NCBI GenBank assembly: GCA_947034885.2
Contig: OX344749.2
Coordinates: 19,731,501-19,795,500, forward strand
Origin: Thuidium tamariscinum
Lineage: Eukaryota; Streptophyta; Bryopsida; Hypnales; Thuidiaceae
Direction: 5' to 3'
DNA: 64,000 bases
Every line of letters starts with the position of its first letter. Positions within the stretch are counted from its first letter, which is position 1. Shown here piece by piece: positions 49,594 to 61,007 of the stretch. The translations under genes and the position numbers were made by a program. A model generated the notes under the pieces. The model saw nothing but the letters and a program-made list of their open reading frames with translations, ran no database searches and was not told the DNA's origin.

Positions 49594-49941
49594 TCACATA
49601 GAGGTTACCAAAGTAGGAATTGAATGGATACAAGGTTCTAGGTGGGTGCATAGGTGCATTCTTAATTTCCACAGTTTCTCAATTTCTACATTCATCCAGC
49701 CACTGTGTGGCTGTTCAAGTTTATCAAGTACGATGATATCAGACAAACGGAAGTCACCTTCAGTCGTCACCTCCTCCAGCAACCCACATCCACTCCTGCC
49801 TACTCCCTTCAATTTGAAGCCATTCAACAGTTCCGCAATGCTGAAAGCTCCTTCCAAGTATGCCAATGGCCATGAATCTACTCCCATTATTCCCAAGATC
49901 ATGTACTCCCATTTAATAATGTAAGCGGGATACGTCCCCAA
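49594..49941 (-). CDS. Unrecognised coding-like fragment
   Basis: A minus-strand frame with believable protein composition: hydrophobic and aromatic residues alternating with glycine, for example YPAYIIKWEYM, GVDSWPLAYLEGAF and LLEEVTTEGDFRLSDII. It remains open upstream to an in-frame stop near 49970, with a possible splice acceptor just inside. No neighbouring exon could be fitted and I recognise no family. It may be an exon or a pseudogene remnant. The opposite strand is also partly open. Confidence 0.3.
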   Translation of the reverse strand: MGTYPAYIIKWEYMILGIMGVDSWPLAYLEGAFSIAELLNGFKLKGVGRSGCGLLEEVTTEGDFRLSDIIVLDKLEQPHSGWMNVEIEKLWKLRMHLCTHLEPCIHSIPTLVTSM

Positions 49942-50349
49942 GGAACCTCCGAAAGCCTGACAAATCCACGGATTGTCTCAAGTGCAATGCGCTATTTACC
50001 CGCCCCCTCCCCCGTACAGCTCACATACACTTCAGATAGCGAAACAGAACTGTAGAAGAGGCTCTCAAGCCAGTCACTAATGATAAGGTGTCGTCGAAGC
50101 CAGGGAGCATGCATGCAACGGGGATCCAACGCCAAGTTTAAAAAACTATTCTCGGGGATAAAGCGGTCTAAAATTAAAGAGTTCACCCACTCCAATCCGC
50201 CTGGGAGTGCTCGAAAAAGAAGCCTGGCCCGGGGAAGAAAGCCGTTTACCACCGTAAAATAGCTGTCGTAGCGATCTACTCTGCTGAGTATGAGTTGGAT
50301 CGGCGAGAGTCAACAGGGCGATACCCGCGTTGTTACTGTTACTCGAACC

Positions 50350-50386
50350 AAGTTTAGCGGAGCCACCCGATCCTTCCGCTAAACTT
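50350..50386. repeat. Perfect 12-bp stem hairpin upstream of the oxidase gene
   Basis: AAGTTTAGCGGA at 50350-50361 pairs with TCCGCTAAACTT at 50375-50386, loop 13 nt. It lies about 420 bp upstream of the start codon at 50807. No known role. Confidence 0.5.
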
Positions 50387-50806
50387 GTGAACGGGACTCT
50401 CAAATTTTGGCTCTTTCGCTTACACAGCCTCCAACGTAGGAGTACTTATTTACTTGTGTGATCGCAGCCTCTACTCCACTCTCTGCTACCGTCTGTTTCT
50501 CAGACGGCGTTTGAGTGCGGGACCTCCCGTTACCATCCTGCTCAAATTTTAATCGACACGCAATTGTTGAATAGCTATCAGGTTTTGTTTCGAGTTTGGT
50601 CTCGAGTAGTATGTCATTGCTATTTTTTTGTACGTACTAACTTGTGCAGATTCTTGTATTCTTTTCAATCTGTTCAAATATTTTTTCCCGCTCTCGTGGA
50701 ATACCGAGTGCGTCGCTCGAGTTCCAAAGTCATACGATCTATTGAGGGAGCTTGAAAAAACTGCGATTCTGAGAGTCTGGTGGCAAGTGCTGAGAAGGAA
50801 TCGACA

Positions 50807-52698
50807 ATGGGGTCGATCAATGCAGCTCTCCTGGTTGCGGTGGTGCTGCAATGCTTGACGCTGGCAGCTGGGCAGGGCACTTGGCAACTTATTCAGAAGA
50901 ATGCGGGCATTGCCACCATGCACGCCGCGATCACGCACTTCGACACGGCTATCCTATTGGACCGGACCAACACTGGCCCGACTCAGATCAAGCTCCCGGG
51001 TGGGCGATGTCGCAAGCAGCCCTTGGAGCGAATCTCCAAGACGGACTGCTACGCGCACTCCGTGATGATGAATCCCGCTAATGGCGCCGTGCGCGCTCTC
51101 TACATATTCACAGACACCTGGTGCTCCTCCGGTCAGTTCTTCGACAATGGAAGGCTGGTGCAGACGGGTGGGGACTTCGAGGGGAACAAGAAGATCCGGA
51201 CACTGACGCCTTGCCCCGCCAATGGCAACTGCGACTGGGTGGAGCTGGGTGAGAATTTGAACTTGGGTCGCTGGTACTCTTCCAACCAGCTGTTGCCGAC
51301 TGGGATTCGACAGATCATCATGGGCGGTCGTGGAACGGCGACTTACGAGTTTTACCCGAAACGGAAGGCTGGCGAAGGCTCCTTCAATCTGGCCATGCTG
51401 GGCGGGTCAGACAACCTATACCCTTTTGTGTTTTTGCTTCCCAACGGCGACTTGTTCGTGTTCGCGAATATGGACTCCGTGCAGTTTAATTGGAACACGG
51501 GAAGAATCGTCCGGAAGTATCCGAGGCTGGGTCCCAATCCTAGAAACTACCCGTCGGCTGGGTCCGCTGTGATGCTTACCTTGAACTGGAACCAGAACTT
51601 CGGCGTAGCAGAGATCTTGGTTTGCGGAGGCGCGAGTGCGGGCGTGTCGAGGTCCGGGAACGCAAACGCCCCGGCGTCGGCGAGCTGCGGACGCATTGTG
51701 GCCACGGCGGGAGCTCCGAAGTGGGCGAACTTCAACATGCCGTTCCGGCGTACCATGGGCGACATGATCAATCTGCCAACGGGAGATGTGCTCATCATCA
51801 ACGGAGCCCAGAACGGGTACAATGGATGGGGGCTAGCAAGCAATCCAGCGCTGAACCCCGTGCTGTACTCTCCGGGAACCGGCCGGTTCACCACGTTGGC
51901 CAAGAGTGGCATTCCTCGTATGTATCACTCCACCGCGAGCTTGCTCACAGATGGGAGGATTCTCGTAGCGGGAAGCAACACGCACCAGTACTACACTTAC
52001 ACTGGAGCGTTCCCCACGGAGCTGCGTGTTGAGGCTTTCTCACCGCCCTACTTGCAAGCTGGGTATGTTTAAATGCATCCCAAATCTCCTCATTCCTTGA
52101 TCAAAGTACATTTCGTTGCATCTAAGTATTCCAAAACCGTTCTACTCATGCAGTCATGCTTGAATCGAGATCCGACATAATAGCGTTCCCACTTTGTCTT
52201 GAATGTATCCTCGTCTATTACTAGATTACACAGGAATTGAAGTTCTTTCAGTGGAGATTGTCGATGTTGGCAGTCATGTACTTGGATTGACTCCTGGATG
52301 TTAATTTAGGCTACGAGTAAGCTGTTTGAAGTGTCGTGACCGGTTGGTTTCTAACGATTCTCCTTACGAATGGTGAATGCAGAAATAGGCCCGGCATCAC
52401 AAACTACCCCAGGGCTCTCAAGTACAGGCAGGTGTTCACGGTAACCTTCAATGTCGGAGCCAGGAGGGGCGGTGTCGATGTATACCAGAAGAGCGCTCCC
52501 TTCGTCACGCATGCGTTCGCGCAGGGCCAGAGGCTATTGAAGCTGAAGACGAGCTTGCCTGTGAAGGTTGGCGGCGGGTATTCCGTGGTAGTCACCGCTG
52601 TTTCCGGCAACACGATCGCCCCTCCCGCGTACTACATTCTGTTCTTGGTCCAGAACGGTGTACCTTCCAAGGGTGTCTGGACAAAGCAGAACAATTAA
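50807..52698 (+). CDS. Glyoxal/galactose oxidase-like copper radical oxidase
   Basis: Secreted copper radical oxidase of the plant GLOX group; relatives oxidise aldehydes or primary alcohols and release H2O2 in the cell wall. Exon 1 is 50807-52062 and exon 2 is 52383-52698; a 320-bp GT-AG intron splits a glycine codon. The product is 523 residues. Residues 1 to about 23 form a signal peptide (GSINAALLVAVVLQCLTLAAGQ). The seven-bladed Kelch-like Glyoxal_oxid_N domain follows, then a C-terminal DUF1929 Ig-like domain from about residue 420. Predicted metalloradical residues are all present: C106 (TWCSSG) for the Cys-Tyr cross-link with Y157 (GRWYSSNQ), Y373-H374 (RMYHSTASLL), and H462 (FVTHAFAQGQR). 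The first in-frame ATG gives the signal peptide at once; upstream codons are open but have no ATG. A short 5' UTR intron ending near 50649 (CTAAC, TGTGCAG) is possible. Confidence 0.93.
52063..52382 (+). other. Oxidase gene intron
   Basis: Donor GCTGG|GTATGT, acceptor GAATGCAG|AAAT. Joining restores the GNRPG reading across the Kelch/DUF1929 boundary, where the family is conserved. Without splicing the frame stops four codons past the donor. Confidence 0.9.
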
Positions 52699-52833
52699 GC
52701 GCAGTCTTTCTTGATGTGCTTCGTTTTTTGCGTTCAAGTTGGGGTTGTGAAATAATTGATGCAGGTGTGGTGGTCCATTGCTGAGAGTGTCGATCGCGAG
52801 CGAACTTTGGTCAGGCCTTTAGTGTTTCCAACT

Positions 52834-52880
52834 TCCGCCAAGTCTCCTGAGATTTGTGAAGTCTCTTGAGACTTGGCGGA
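52834..52880 (+). terminator. 13-bp perfect stem-loop downstream of the oxidase gene
   Basis: TCCGCCAAGTCTC at 52834-52846 is mirrored exactly at 52868-52880, with a 21-nt loop containing a further GAGATT/AAGTCTC pair. It starts about 135 bp past the stop codon and so probably lies in the 3' UTR. Plant 3' ends are not hairpin terminators; the type is only a placeholder for a 3'-end structure. Confidence 0.35.
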
Positions 52881-54450
52881 TGTTTGACGTGGTCCCTGTA
52901 CTGTACATTGAGTGCGTTCGAAGCTGCTATCGTCTGGTAGGAGGGAAAGCGGCTGAGAGAAAGTTGGAATAATTTAGTAGTGTAGACGATTGATTGAATT
53001 CTTTGGTGGTCAGGATTTTTTGGCCATGGTACGTAGTCGATTTATTTGGTTACCCTGCTCCCTTGTAATTTTTTTTGGTGATCCAACCGTAGATCGAGTA
53101 GTGCCAAGTAGAGTAGGATTGGGTCGGGTGAATAAGAATGCAACAGCTGGCAATCTGAGGCAGTGCCCTGTTACAAGTCGAATGGGAGGGAATTTGTTTT
53201 AAATTTGATTCTTGAAAGTTTGAAGATTCCGGTGATGGGCAGCAGTTTTTATAATTTGGCTGAATGGGTGTCTGAATTCTGTGAGCGTGGTTTAAGTGTC
53301 ACGGGTCGCACAGCTTTCGGCTCGGCAGCCGTTGTCCAGAGGGCACAAAATCCTTCGACGTTGGTTACTGATGAATGACCTGGAGCGGTTACAAACTGGA
53401 ATCCGGACTGTTGGGTTTCGGAAACGCTTCTTAGGCGCCATTTATTTTGGCTGGAAGCATTGAATTGCATTTTTTTCCGAAAATAAAAATGTCCTCATGC
53501 GCAACACAAGTTTGAGTACTTAATGTTTCATGTCCTTCATCTCTTGGTTATGAATGACTGGTTTTACGCAAGGCTCATGTCTCGCTTTCATTTATTTGGC
53601 ATGTTCAGTCGTGCAAATTGTTATGGTGTGATCCATGTTGGTGTTCAGCTGGAAATGCCATTCTGCGTGACGAAGCTTTTCGCCGAGGAGATACGCAGTC
53701 CATCAAATCTGAAATCCGAATGGAATGTGAAATGATTGAAATGCAATATTCGTAAAACAGTGATATAAAATGCCTTCTGGAACATGGGTTTCTGTCTCCC
53801 AGATCTTATCCATATTCACATCCTTCATGGCAAATTTATTTGAAACAAGAGTGCATGTATGATGTCGTTATAGCACTTCGAATGCCTGGCAGCGGGAAAC
53901 ATGGTTCCCTACTTGGCTATCATTACATGTAGCTCGTCATTTTCGTAAAATCCCAGGGTTGTGGAACTCAATGCTTGGTTTGTTTAGTCTACGCAGACAC
54001 TTGTAATTCCAGGACATGGCTTTCTTTCATCTTCTTTCGTAAACATTTGAATCTAGAAATTTGTAATGATCAATATGCTGAAGCGTTTGCTCTGTTAGGA
54101 AAAAGTGTTAAAGTAATGTAGACCTACAGTTTATTTGAAATTGAACCATTGACGTGTATATTTACATGGTATCGTCGACTTTGTGAATGAACTTCTGAAC
54201 CACTTCGCGTGAGTGTTTCAGAATTTGGAAAGTCAATCAATTGACCAAGCCCTTTCAAACTAGGAGAGGTGTAGCTCTGAAGGTCCACGCCAAACTAGCT
54301 TTGGGAAAGTGCCATTTTAACGATTTTGACGATATGGATATACTGTATGATTGCGTGTGTTCAATGAATTTGGTGTCGAGAGATACATCACGGCAGGACA
54401 GTGACCCCCAATTAAAACAGTAATGTTCTAAAGTGTACGCAGTGTAGTAC
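52881..54450. other. Intergenic DNA downstream of the oxidase gene
   Basis: Moderately GC-balanced sequence, not obviously repetitive. Short frames (for example 53523-53735) have no recognisable features. An AATAAA at about 53482 could be a distal poly(A) signal. No gene is supported. Confidence 0.4.
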
Positions 54451-54829
54451 GGGTAGTCACGGCTCCTTCGAGCACCCAGATTTCGCAGAACAATGAGGGC
54501 AAACAGGGTCCAATGAGGGGTCGATTAGCATGAAGGAGCTGTGACACCTCTGTCGAGTGCGGTGAGCGTGTAGAATCGGAATTGTGCAAATGCGTTTCCA
54601 GCTTTCACTTCATTGAGACCGGCAACTTCGACAGTGCGATCGGCACCTTCCGGTAACAACTTTGCTCACTAACGGTTCTTCACACCGCTTATTCACCTCC
54701 GGAGTAGAATAAGCGACGTGGTGAAGTCTTCGATGTCGAAGAATATTTTGTCTCGCAAGAGCCAACCCTAAGCTGCCACGACGCTTAATGGTGGCAAAGT
54801 TCGGCAGGGAGGAAGAGCCGTGACTACCC
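54451..54829. mobile_element. TIR element with GGGTAGTCACGGCTC ends
   Basis: GGGTAGTCACGGCTCCTTC at the left is mirrored by GGAAGAGCCGTGACTACCC at the right; an internal GAAGGAGCTGTGACAC lies at about 54532. The element is 379 bp and GC-rich against its flanks. It shares its GTCACGGCTC core with 32400-32764. Flanks do not show a clear duplication. Confidence 0.7.
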
Positions 54830-54849
54830 TTCGTATATCTTCCATTTTG

Positions 54850-55090
54850 TAGTACTATTAACTTATGTCTTATTGCTCATTTTAAAGTAAAGCTTTGATT
54901 TTAATTAAAAATTGAAGTTGAAAGTAATATTTTCACTTGAAAATACTAGATATTTATATCTTATTGCTCTTTTTAAAGAAAAACTTTAGTTTCAATTAAA
55001 AATTGAAGTTGAAAGTAATTATACTTCCACTTAGAAGTGCTAGTTACTTTTATCTTATTGCTCTTTTTGAATTAAAAGTGAAAGTAAGAC
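54850..55090 (+). repeat. About 92-bp tandem repeat, 2.5 units
   Basis: TCTTATTGCTC begins at 54868, 54959 and 55053. The first two units continue with AATTAAAAATTGAAGTTGAAAG and the third is truncated. AT-rich and noncoding. Confidence 0.6.
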
Positions 55091-55215
55091 ATTGAGTTTC
55101 AATTGAAAACTCAAGTTCCAAAAAGGGCCCTCAAAATATTGGCTTCATGTCCGCAAATGGAAGAAGCTTTTAATCCATCATTTTGTATAACATTGTTGCT
55201 TAAATTTTACACTTT

Positions 55216-55400
55216 TTAAAAAAAAATTTTAAGACAAATGGGAACCCATTGTATTAAAAGAAACTCAAAACACAAAAAAACAGCCAAGCCCACATAGGCT
55301 AGACACGAACGAGGAAATAGAATAGAAAAAGGAGCAAGCCAAAAGGAAAAGAGTCCTAGAAAAAGGAATAGGAAGGCAGAAGGCCGTTCTTGTTCCACAC
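55216..55400 (-). mobile_element. LINE-like 3' tail remnant
   Basis: Read on the minus strand the segment is a T-rich, coding-like tail leading to TTTTAATACAATGGGTTCCC and then an A/T tract. This style of ending is typical of 5'-truncated plant L1-type LINEs. A related sequence is at about 47631-47760. No reverse transcriptase remains. Confidence 0.4.
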
Positions 55401-56081
55401 TATACTATCATTAACTCTGTTGGCAAATAAAGGAGACAACATCCACGTTTGGTTGAATTTAGCCCGTAGTTTGTCCTTAAGTTAAGGCTGAAAGGAAATC
55501 TGGCATTGTATCTTCAACATTGCTGCACGACCTGAATCCAAGAGACTTTTCCACAAGGTGATCTTGAAATTAAGTTTTGTCCAGTGATCATTGGCGAAGA
55601 CCTAACTGTTCCTCGACGTCCATATGAGCTATAAGGCTAACCCTCTTAACAACAACCAAATATTCTTGAGAGCTCAGAATTTCTTAGGAATTGGGGCTAT
55701 AAAAATGCATTGTTGGAGGTTGAAATGGCGATGTGGGCCCATGATGGCATGATTGGCAAGGATATTTTTAGCATGGCAAATAATTGATTGAGTGTATTCC
55801 TACACCTCACCCGCTTTTTCATATGTGTAAAATCTATGGGTTGGAGTCTCGACAAGTCCTACTACACCACACATTTTGCACTGGTTTAGGACGTAAGCAT
55901 CTAAGTTGTAGAATTCTTTCTTCCTTTGAACTCTATTGGACTATAAAAAAAACTCCATAGTTACATTGATTTCATATGTGCCATATATAGCGTTTTGCAA
56001 TTTTGTTCATAGTCATGTGATTCTAATTGTTTATGTATATTTGCAAGGCAATATTAGGTGTACACACATCAAATTGTGAAT
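55401..56081. other. Intergenic DNA, no gene seen
   Basis: No supported feature. Confidence 0.4.
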
Positions 56082-56570
56082 ATGGGGGATGATAATATAT
56101 CCAAACCATCTAAAAACTACTATAGTAGCGACAAAAATCAATTATGTAGGAGTTGGATACACATCAACCAAGATCCTGTTGCGGGGACTAGACAAAAGGT
56201 AGGTAAATTTTTGGAGAGAATATTGAAGCATTAAATGGACGCAATTGGACAAGGTAAGTTTCAAATAATTTGTTTTATAAGTTTTATAAATATTATAGCA
56301 ACAACATCAAAATTGTATTAAAGTTCACTTCTAATTCATTAATGGTTAATTAGGTGCAACTAAAAGATCCATCAAGTCACTGGAGACAAAGTTCAGTACA
56401 ATTAAGACTAAGACAATGAAATTCAATTCATGTGTCTCAAACATAAGATACTTTGATGAGTTTGGAACAAGTGTAGGTGACATAATGGAAAAAACTTTGA
56501 AGCTTTATAAAAACAAGCATGGGAATAAGAAAAAAAAATTCATTCATGAATGCATCCAACAATGCCTGAA
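56082..56570 (+). pseudogene. Myb/SANT-like gene of a PIF/Harbinger-type transposon, broken
   Basis: The start at 56082 opens a frame with NQLCRSWIHINQDPVAGTRQ and FLERILKH. These match the start of the Myb/SANT-like DNA-binding proteins that accompany PIF/Harbinger transposases and their plant homologues (typically QLCRSWL-VSQDP--GT and FWERI--HY). Codon 51 is TAA (56232-56234) where a tyrosine codon is expected. After GGACAAG comes a 100-bp intron (56254-56353, GTAAGT...TTAG). Exon 2 then gives RSIKSLETKFSTIKT and a KF...FGTS...LKLYKN segment, which is the second half of the same domain family. The frame fades at the centre of the inverted repeat near 56560. No transposase (DDE) gene lies nearby. 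In the intact proteins the domain is thought to bind element ends. Family assignment rests on motif recall, not a search. Confidence 0.6.
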
Positions 56571-56877
56571 TGAATATTTTTTTCTTATTTCTATGCTTGT
56601 TTTTATAAAACTTCAAAGCTTTTTCCATTATGTCACTTGCATTTGTTCCAAACTCATTAAAGTATCTTATGTTTGAGACACATAAATTGAATTTCATTGT
56701 CTTAGTCTTAATTGTATTGAACTTTGTCTCTAGTGACTTGACGTATCTTTTAGTTGCACCTAATTAACCATTAATGAATTAGAAGTGAACTTTAATACAA
56801 TTTTGATGTTGTTGCTATAATATTTATAAAACTTATGAAACAAATTATTTAAAATTTATCTTGTCCAATTGTGTCCA
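56236..56877. repeat. 642-bp inverted duplication of the Myb/SANT-like fragment
   Basis: The left arm (56236 to about 56556) and right arm (about 56558-56877) are highly similar inverted copies, roughly 320 bp each, with almost no spacer. Each arm carries the end of exon 1, the whole 100-bp intron and exon 2 of the broken gene. Because of this, near-identical frames appear on both strands (56416-56676 plus, 56437-56697 minus). The duplication starts inside the gene rather than at element ends, so it is not an ordinary MITE. Transcribed through, it would fold into a long near-perfect hairpin. Confidence 0.85.
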
Positions 56878-57254
56878 CGTTGTTGTAGGATTGTGTGTGC
56901 TATCCAAATAAACACAATATTTTTGGCTGTAGTAGATGTTTCAATATTTCCAATCAAAAATTCAAATATAGATCCTTATTCAAAATATCAACCTCACAAA
57001 CCACCACCAATATATTAAATATAAAAAAGGGAGAGCCTCAAAGATGAGAGGCAAGTCTTTAAATACTACAAGTTTAGTTAGCTAAAAAAGTAAAAAACAA
57101 ACTTAAAAATAAAAGTCAACCAACTTATGAATTAACTAACCTACAATTATAGGACTAAACTAAAAATGTATAGATGTCTACTTTCAACAAATAGACAACA
57201 CACATCATATGCTTTAATATTGTCTCCCATAATTTACCCGCCTTTTGTCCAATT

Positions 57255-58050
57255 GGAGTGAGTGCAAGAAACACTTGTATTATTTGGTGTCATACTTTGA
57301 GTGATAGAGTTGTCATGTGCTATAATTTTTGAAGCATTAACTCTTTGAACTTGAAATTTTCATTGGAGATAGATAACTTGATAGTAATCAAAACTCTTAT
57401 TTTTCAGAAATTTTCAAAAATCATTTTGTATTTTAATTCTAATTTAGCTAATTTGTCACACTTTGCGATTTAGGGGTTATTAGTATGGTACTATTTTCTG
57501 TCACATGTCACATGCTAATCTATTTTTTGGCCATAACTTTTTCATTTTGGCTCCAAATGACTCAAGATTTATAGAAAAGGTATTCATCATTATTATATAG
57601 TTGACCTAATTTTTTCATAATTTTCAAAAATAGTATATTATCCAAAAATAAACCCCAATTGAATGCCACAATTGCCAATTTGGAGGTTTTTAGTACTATT
57701 TAGTACCCAAAAAAACAAAATTTGAGGTGAAATTTGGATGAGGTGGTCTTCTTATAGACTTGTAGTTTATAGCTAAAGAAATTTTAAAAATAATGAATTT
57801 TGTATGGTGTGGAAGCCTATAAATTGAGCTTCTTTTACTTGTATTTTGAAACATATAAAATTTTATTTTGATGTTTTTTTTGGTGAATGACTATTTCTAT
57901 AGAGTTCTTACAAATGGCCACTTTTTATTTTTTGTATTCACTTATTTTAACTATTTTTAACTAATTTAAACATCCAAGTACCTATTTTCTTGAGGTTTCA
58001 AACTTTTCAAGTTTTCCTACTTCGAGACTTTTTCTATGCATTTCTTTCGA
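57255..58050 (+). mobile_element. Family C element, third copy
   Basis: It starts GAGTGCAAGAAACACTTG. The body follows 40316-41061 in the same order (GTGTCATACTTTGAGTG, GAAGCATTAACTCTTTGAAC, TGTCACACTTTGCGATTTAG, and CCTACTTCGAGA near the end). The region around 57480-57960 differs, possibly from an insertion. No ORF. Confidence 0.55.
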
Positions 58051-59157
58051 TAGGTACCTGTGGGCTCTTTATTTCCACCTTTGGAATAAAGTGTACACAA
58101 CCAAGTTCTACTACTTTGTTAATGATTCCTAGTGGGTGTCTAACCTACGTGTAATCCGATCACACCTTCCAAGTAATGAATCTTTCTAAAGTCCTACTCC
58201 TAATTGACCCGCTTTCAAATGCTAGATTGAAATTTCACGCTAAGATTTAGATGATTAAAGCTACCACAATCCAATTAAGTATTGCTGAATGATACTTGAC
58301 GATCAAGCAAATTGGATTAGATTTGGAGAGCTTGTATTGCTCTTTCCAACTTGTTAAAGAAAATCTATGGTTAATCTAATTCCCTACTGGATAATTGCGG
58401 ATGAAGTTTGGACTTTAGCCTTTAAAACTTCATCCGATGATTGCAAGTGTTCTAACTATCAAAATTGAATAAGTATTTTTTAGTTATTTTCTATTTTTAA
58501 TCTCTATCGGAGTTCAAAGTTTCACTTTGATTTGGTCAACTATAGTTGACTTTCATCCAAATGAACAAAGCTTTTAGCTAAAACTTTGATCTACTCTAAC
58601 TTCTTCAATGTTTGATCAAATTTAAAGTAGATTTGAATTTTTTCTGTTCTAAGCTATCTTTTATAAGATTCTATCCATGACTTGTTTGTTGGTTGCTTTT
58701 TAATCTTAATTAATGTGTTGCTAAACTACTCTTTCACTATTTTGACTAAATATTGGAATAGTTAATTTGAATTTTATCTCAAAAGGAATGATTTTATCCC
58801 TTCAAAAGTAAAAACCTCAATCTTTGACTTTGGAGTAAATGCGAATTTTTATGGTAAATTTAGATCGTTGACTGGTTCACCAAAATTTTATCCAGTTAAA
58901 TTCTTTTTACCTAAGGGGTCAAATTCTTTTGGATTTATCTTTTACCTTTTCCTTTTAATCAAAGTCAAATTCTGCTTTTCAACCCTTGAATAAAATTAAT
59001 CATAAGTAAATTCTGACGGTTATCGTTCACCAAACTTTACCTATTAATTACTTTTCCCTTAGTAGTGCTTTTGGTTTTTAACTTTCCACTTCTACTTCTA
59101 ATCAAAAGTCTAAATTCCAAAGGTCTAAATTCTACTTTTATTTTGGAAATAATTTTT
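58051..59157. other. AT-rich intergenic DNA, no gene seen
   Basis: No coding region. Repeated short phrases such as TCAAAGTCAAATTC, TTTGACTTTGGAG and AAATTCTACTTTT occur, with no delimited unit. Confidence 0.45.
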
Positions 59158-59374
59158 TCAGCTGCTTGGGCTGCCCTCCAAGTAAAGAAAACAACATATC
59201 ATGCCATAACTTTTTAACCACAAAGTCAAAAGTTACGAAAATTGTCAGGCCTTAAATCTACTCCTTGGGCACATCTCGTGTAAAAATTTCCTAGAAAAAA
59301 AACAAAAACTCCATTCATAGTGAGCTGCCCAAAAAATTTAGGTTGCCAAAAAATGCAGCTCATGGCTTTAGGGG
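59158..59374 (-). mobile_element. Family B fragment
   Basis: The same terminal part of family B as at 38787-39001 and in the same orientation: AAAGTTACGAAAATTGTC, GTGAGCTGCCCAAAA and GGCTTTAGGGG before TTAA at 59375-59378. Confidence 0.6.
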
Positions 59375-59378
59375 TTAA

Positions 59379-61007
59379 GTATACTTGTTTTTGAAAAAAA
59401 TAGTAAAGTAGAAGATGATACTAAATGAAAGAAAATACTAAACTATAATATATAGATTTTATTAAAAAAATTGAGCATTGCTAATCCGGCCAATAGTGAG
59501 AATGTTTTTGTAAAATATAAATATGCTTTGTTTATTTTTTATTTGAAAATTTTCAAAATTGACTGCAAAAGATAAGTTCATATGTTTTTTTCTACCCTCA
59601 CTACCTACAAACAAGTGAAACTCTTCATAACTACTACTCATTAATCAATTGAATCATTGAAATTGTGTTCTTTTCATTCAAAGTCAAATATTCTTTTAAT
59701 TTCTCTACATTTGCATTGTTGGTCTAAAGTCAAAAAGCCTTTTCAAGGCCCCATTTTTTCTCCTAATGCTTGACTTTATTTACTATGATAATAGCATCAT
59801 GAATTGTTCCTATTAGAAGTGGTGTGTAATGTACATTTAGGTGTTAGATCCAATGTCATATTTGATGGCAAGAAATGCCTAAGTAGGAGAAGAGCCAACA
59901 TGATTTTCTTTCATGTGATAAATTTTGTCCATGAGAGCTTTGTGAAAAACCATTGCCCATTGACATCTACGCCTATATTTATTGACATAATAATTTTCAA
60001 ATGATTCTCACAAATGAATTTACATTTGTTTTAGAAGAAAATTGTAGCGAGGATGTCAAGAACTTGCAACATTGTCTCATTTGCCTCACAAGCTTATCCT
60101 ATGTAGTGTCAATTAGGGAATTTGACTCTTGTATCTTATCTTTGATCTAATTTGAAATGTTATTGAATATTTGTAGTAGGAATCCATTCAACTAATCCTT
60201 TAGAAATCCTCTTGTATATACTATATATGTAGTCAAAAAAATATATGAAGAGTGGTGACAAGGGAGGATGAAAATTGAGCAATTATGTAAATAACAAGCA
60301 TGAGAAATAGAGGGCTTTTTTTCATGTATAGTAGTGAAAGAAGTGAGAGATGTTAGGACTTGGTGGTATTCAATCAAGTATTTTGGTTGAAATGGATGAA
60401 GTAGGGATGTAATGATGGAAAAATTTGAGTTGGGTATGAAAACTAGATTAGATCATTAATACCAAGATACATGCTTTTATCATTTTAGGAGAAATTTGGG
60501 GGTAAGTAGAGGTCTTTAGACATTTTGGTATTAGATGATTGGTTGTTAATATATATTAACTTGGTTTGAAATTAGATTAGGAAAATAAAAATTTCTTAAT
60601 TAAAAGCTTTAGAGAATAAAGTAGTTTGAGTCAAAGTCAAAATTCTTTTAGTTGTGAATTGTATAGAGAGTGTAAGGTGTAAGCAAAATCTCACAAGTGT
60701 AAGAAGTAGATGAGAGGGTGTAAAAAGTATACAAAGTATATAAAAATTAATCATCCAAAATTGCTATATTCTAAAAATCCAATGGTCAAAATTTTCCATG
60801 ATTAATTCTATGCATACTAGATAAAGTAGTCTTTACTTTTGTATTCTTAAAATTAAAAATTTCAAGCACTACTAAGTTTATGTGCCCAAAAATATCAAAG
60901 TAGTACAATTCATTGAAAAACTTCATTGTCTAAAAGTCATTGGGGCTTGAGGGGTTAAAAGTCGTAGTGAAGTGCTTGGCATCATTGTATTTCTCATATG
61001 AAAACTA
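59379..61007. other. AT-rich intergenic DNA, no gene seen
   Basis: A decayed family B terminus (TTGAGGGGTTAA) at about 60944. A plus-strand frame at 59804-60004 has no recognisable similarity. Confidence 0.45.

Noticed and set aside
50780-50806. Upstream start for the copper oxidase
   Set aside because: The codon at 50780 is GTG, not ATG. The ATG at 50807 directly gives a good signal peptide.
56437-56697. Minus-strand gene opposite the Myb/SANT-like fragment
   Set aside because: It is the inverted-repeat copy of the plus-strand exon. It lacks the first exon's start and is best described as part of the duplication.
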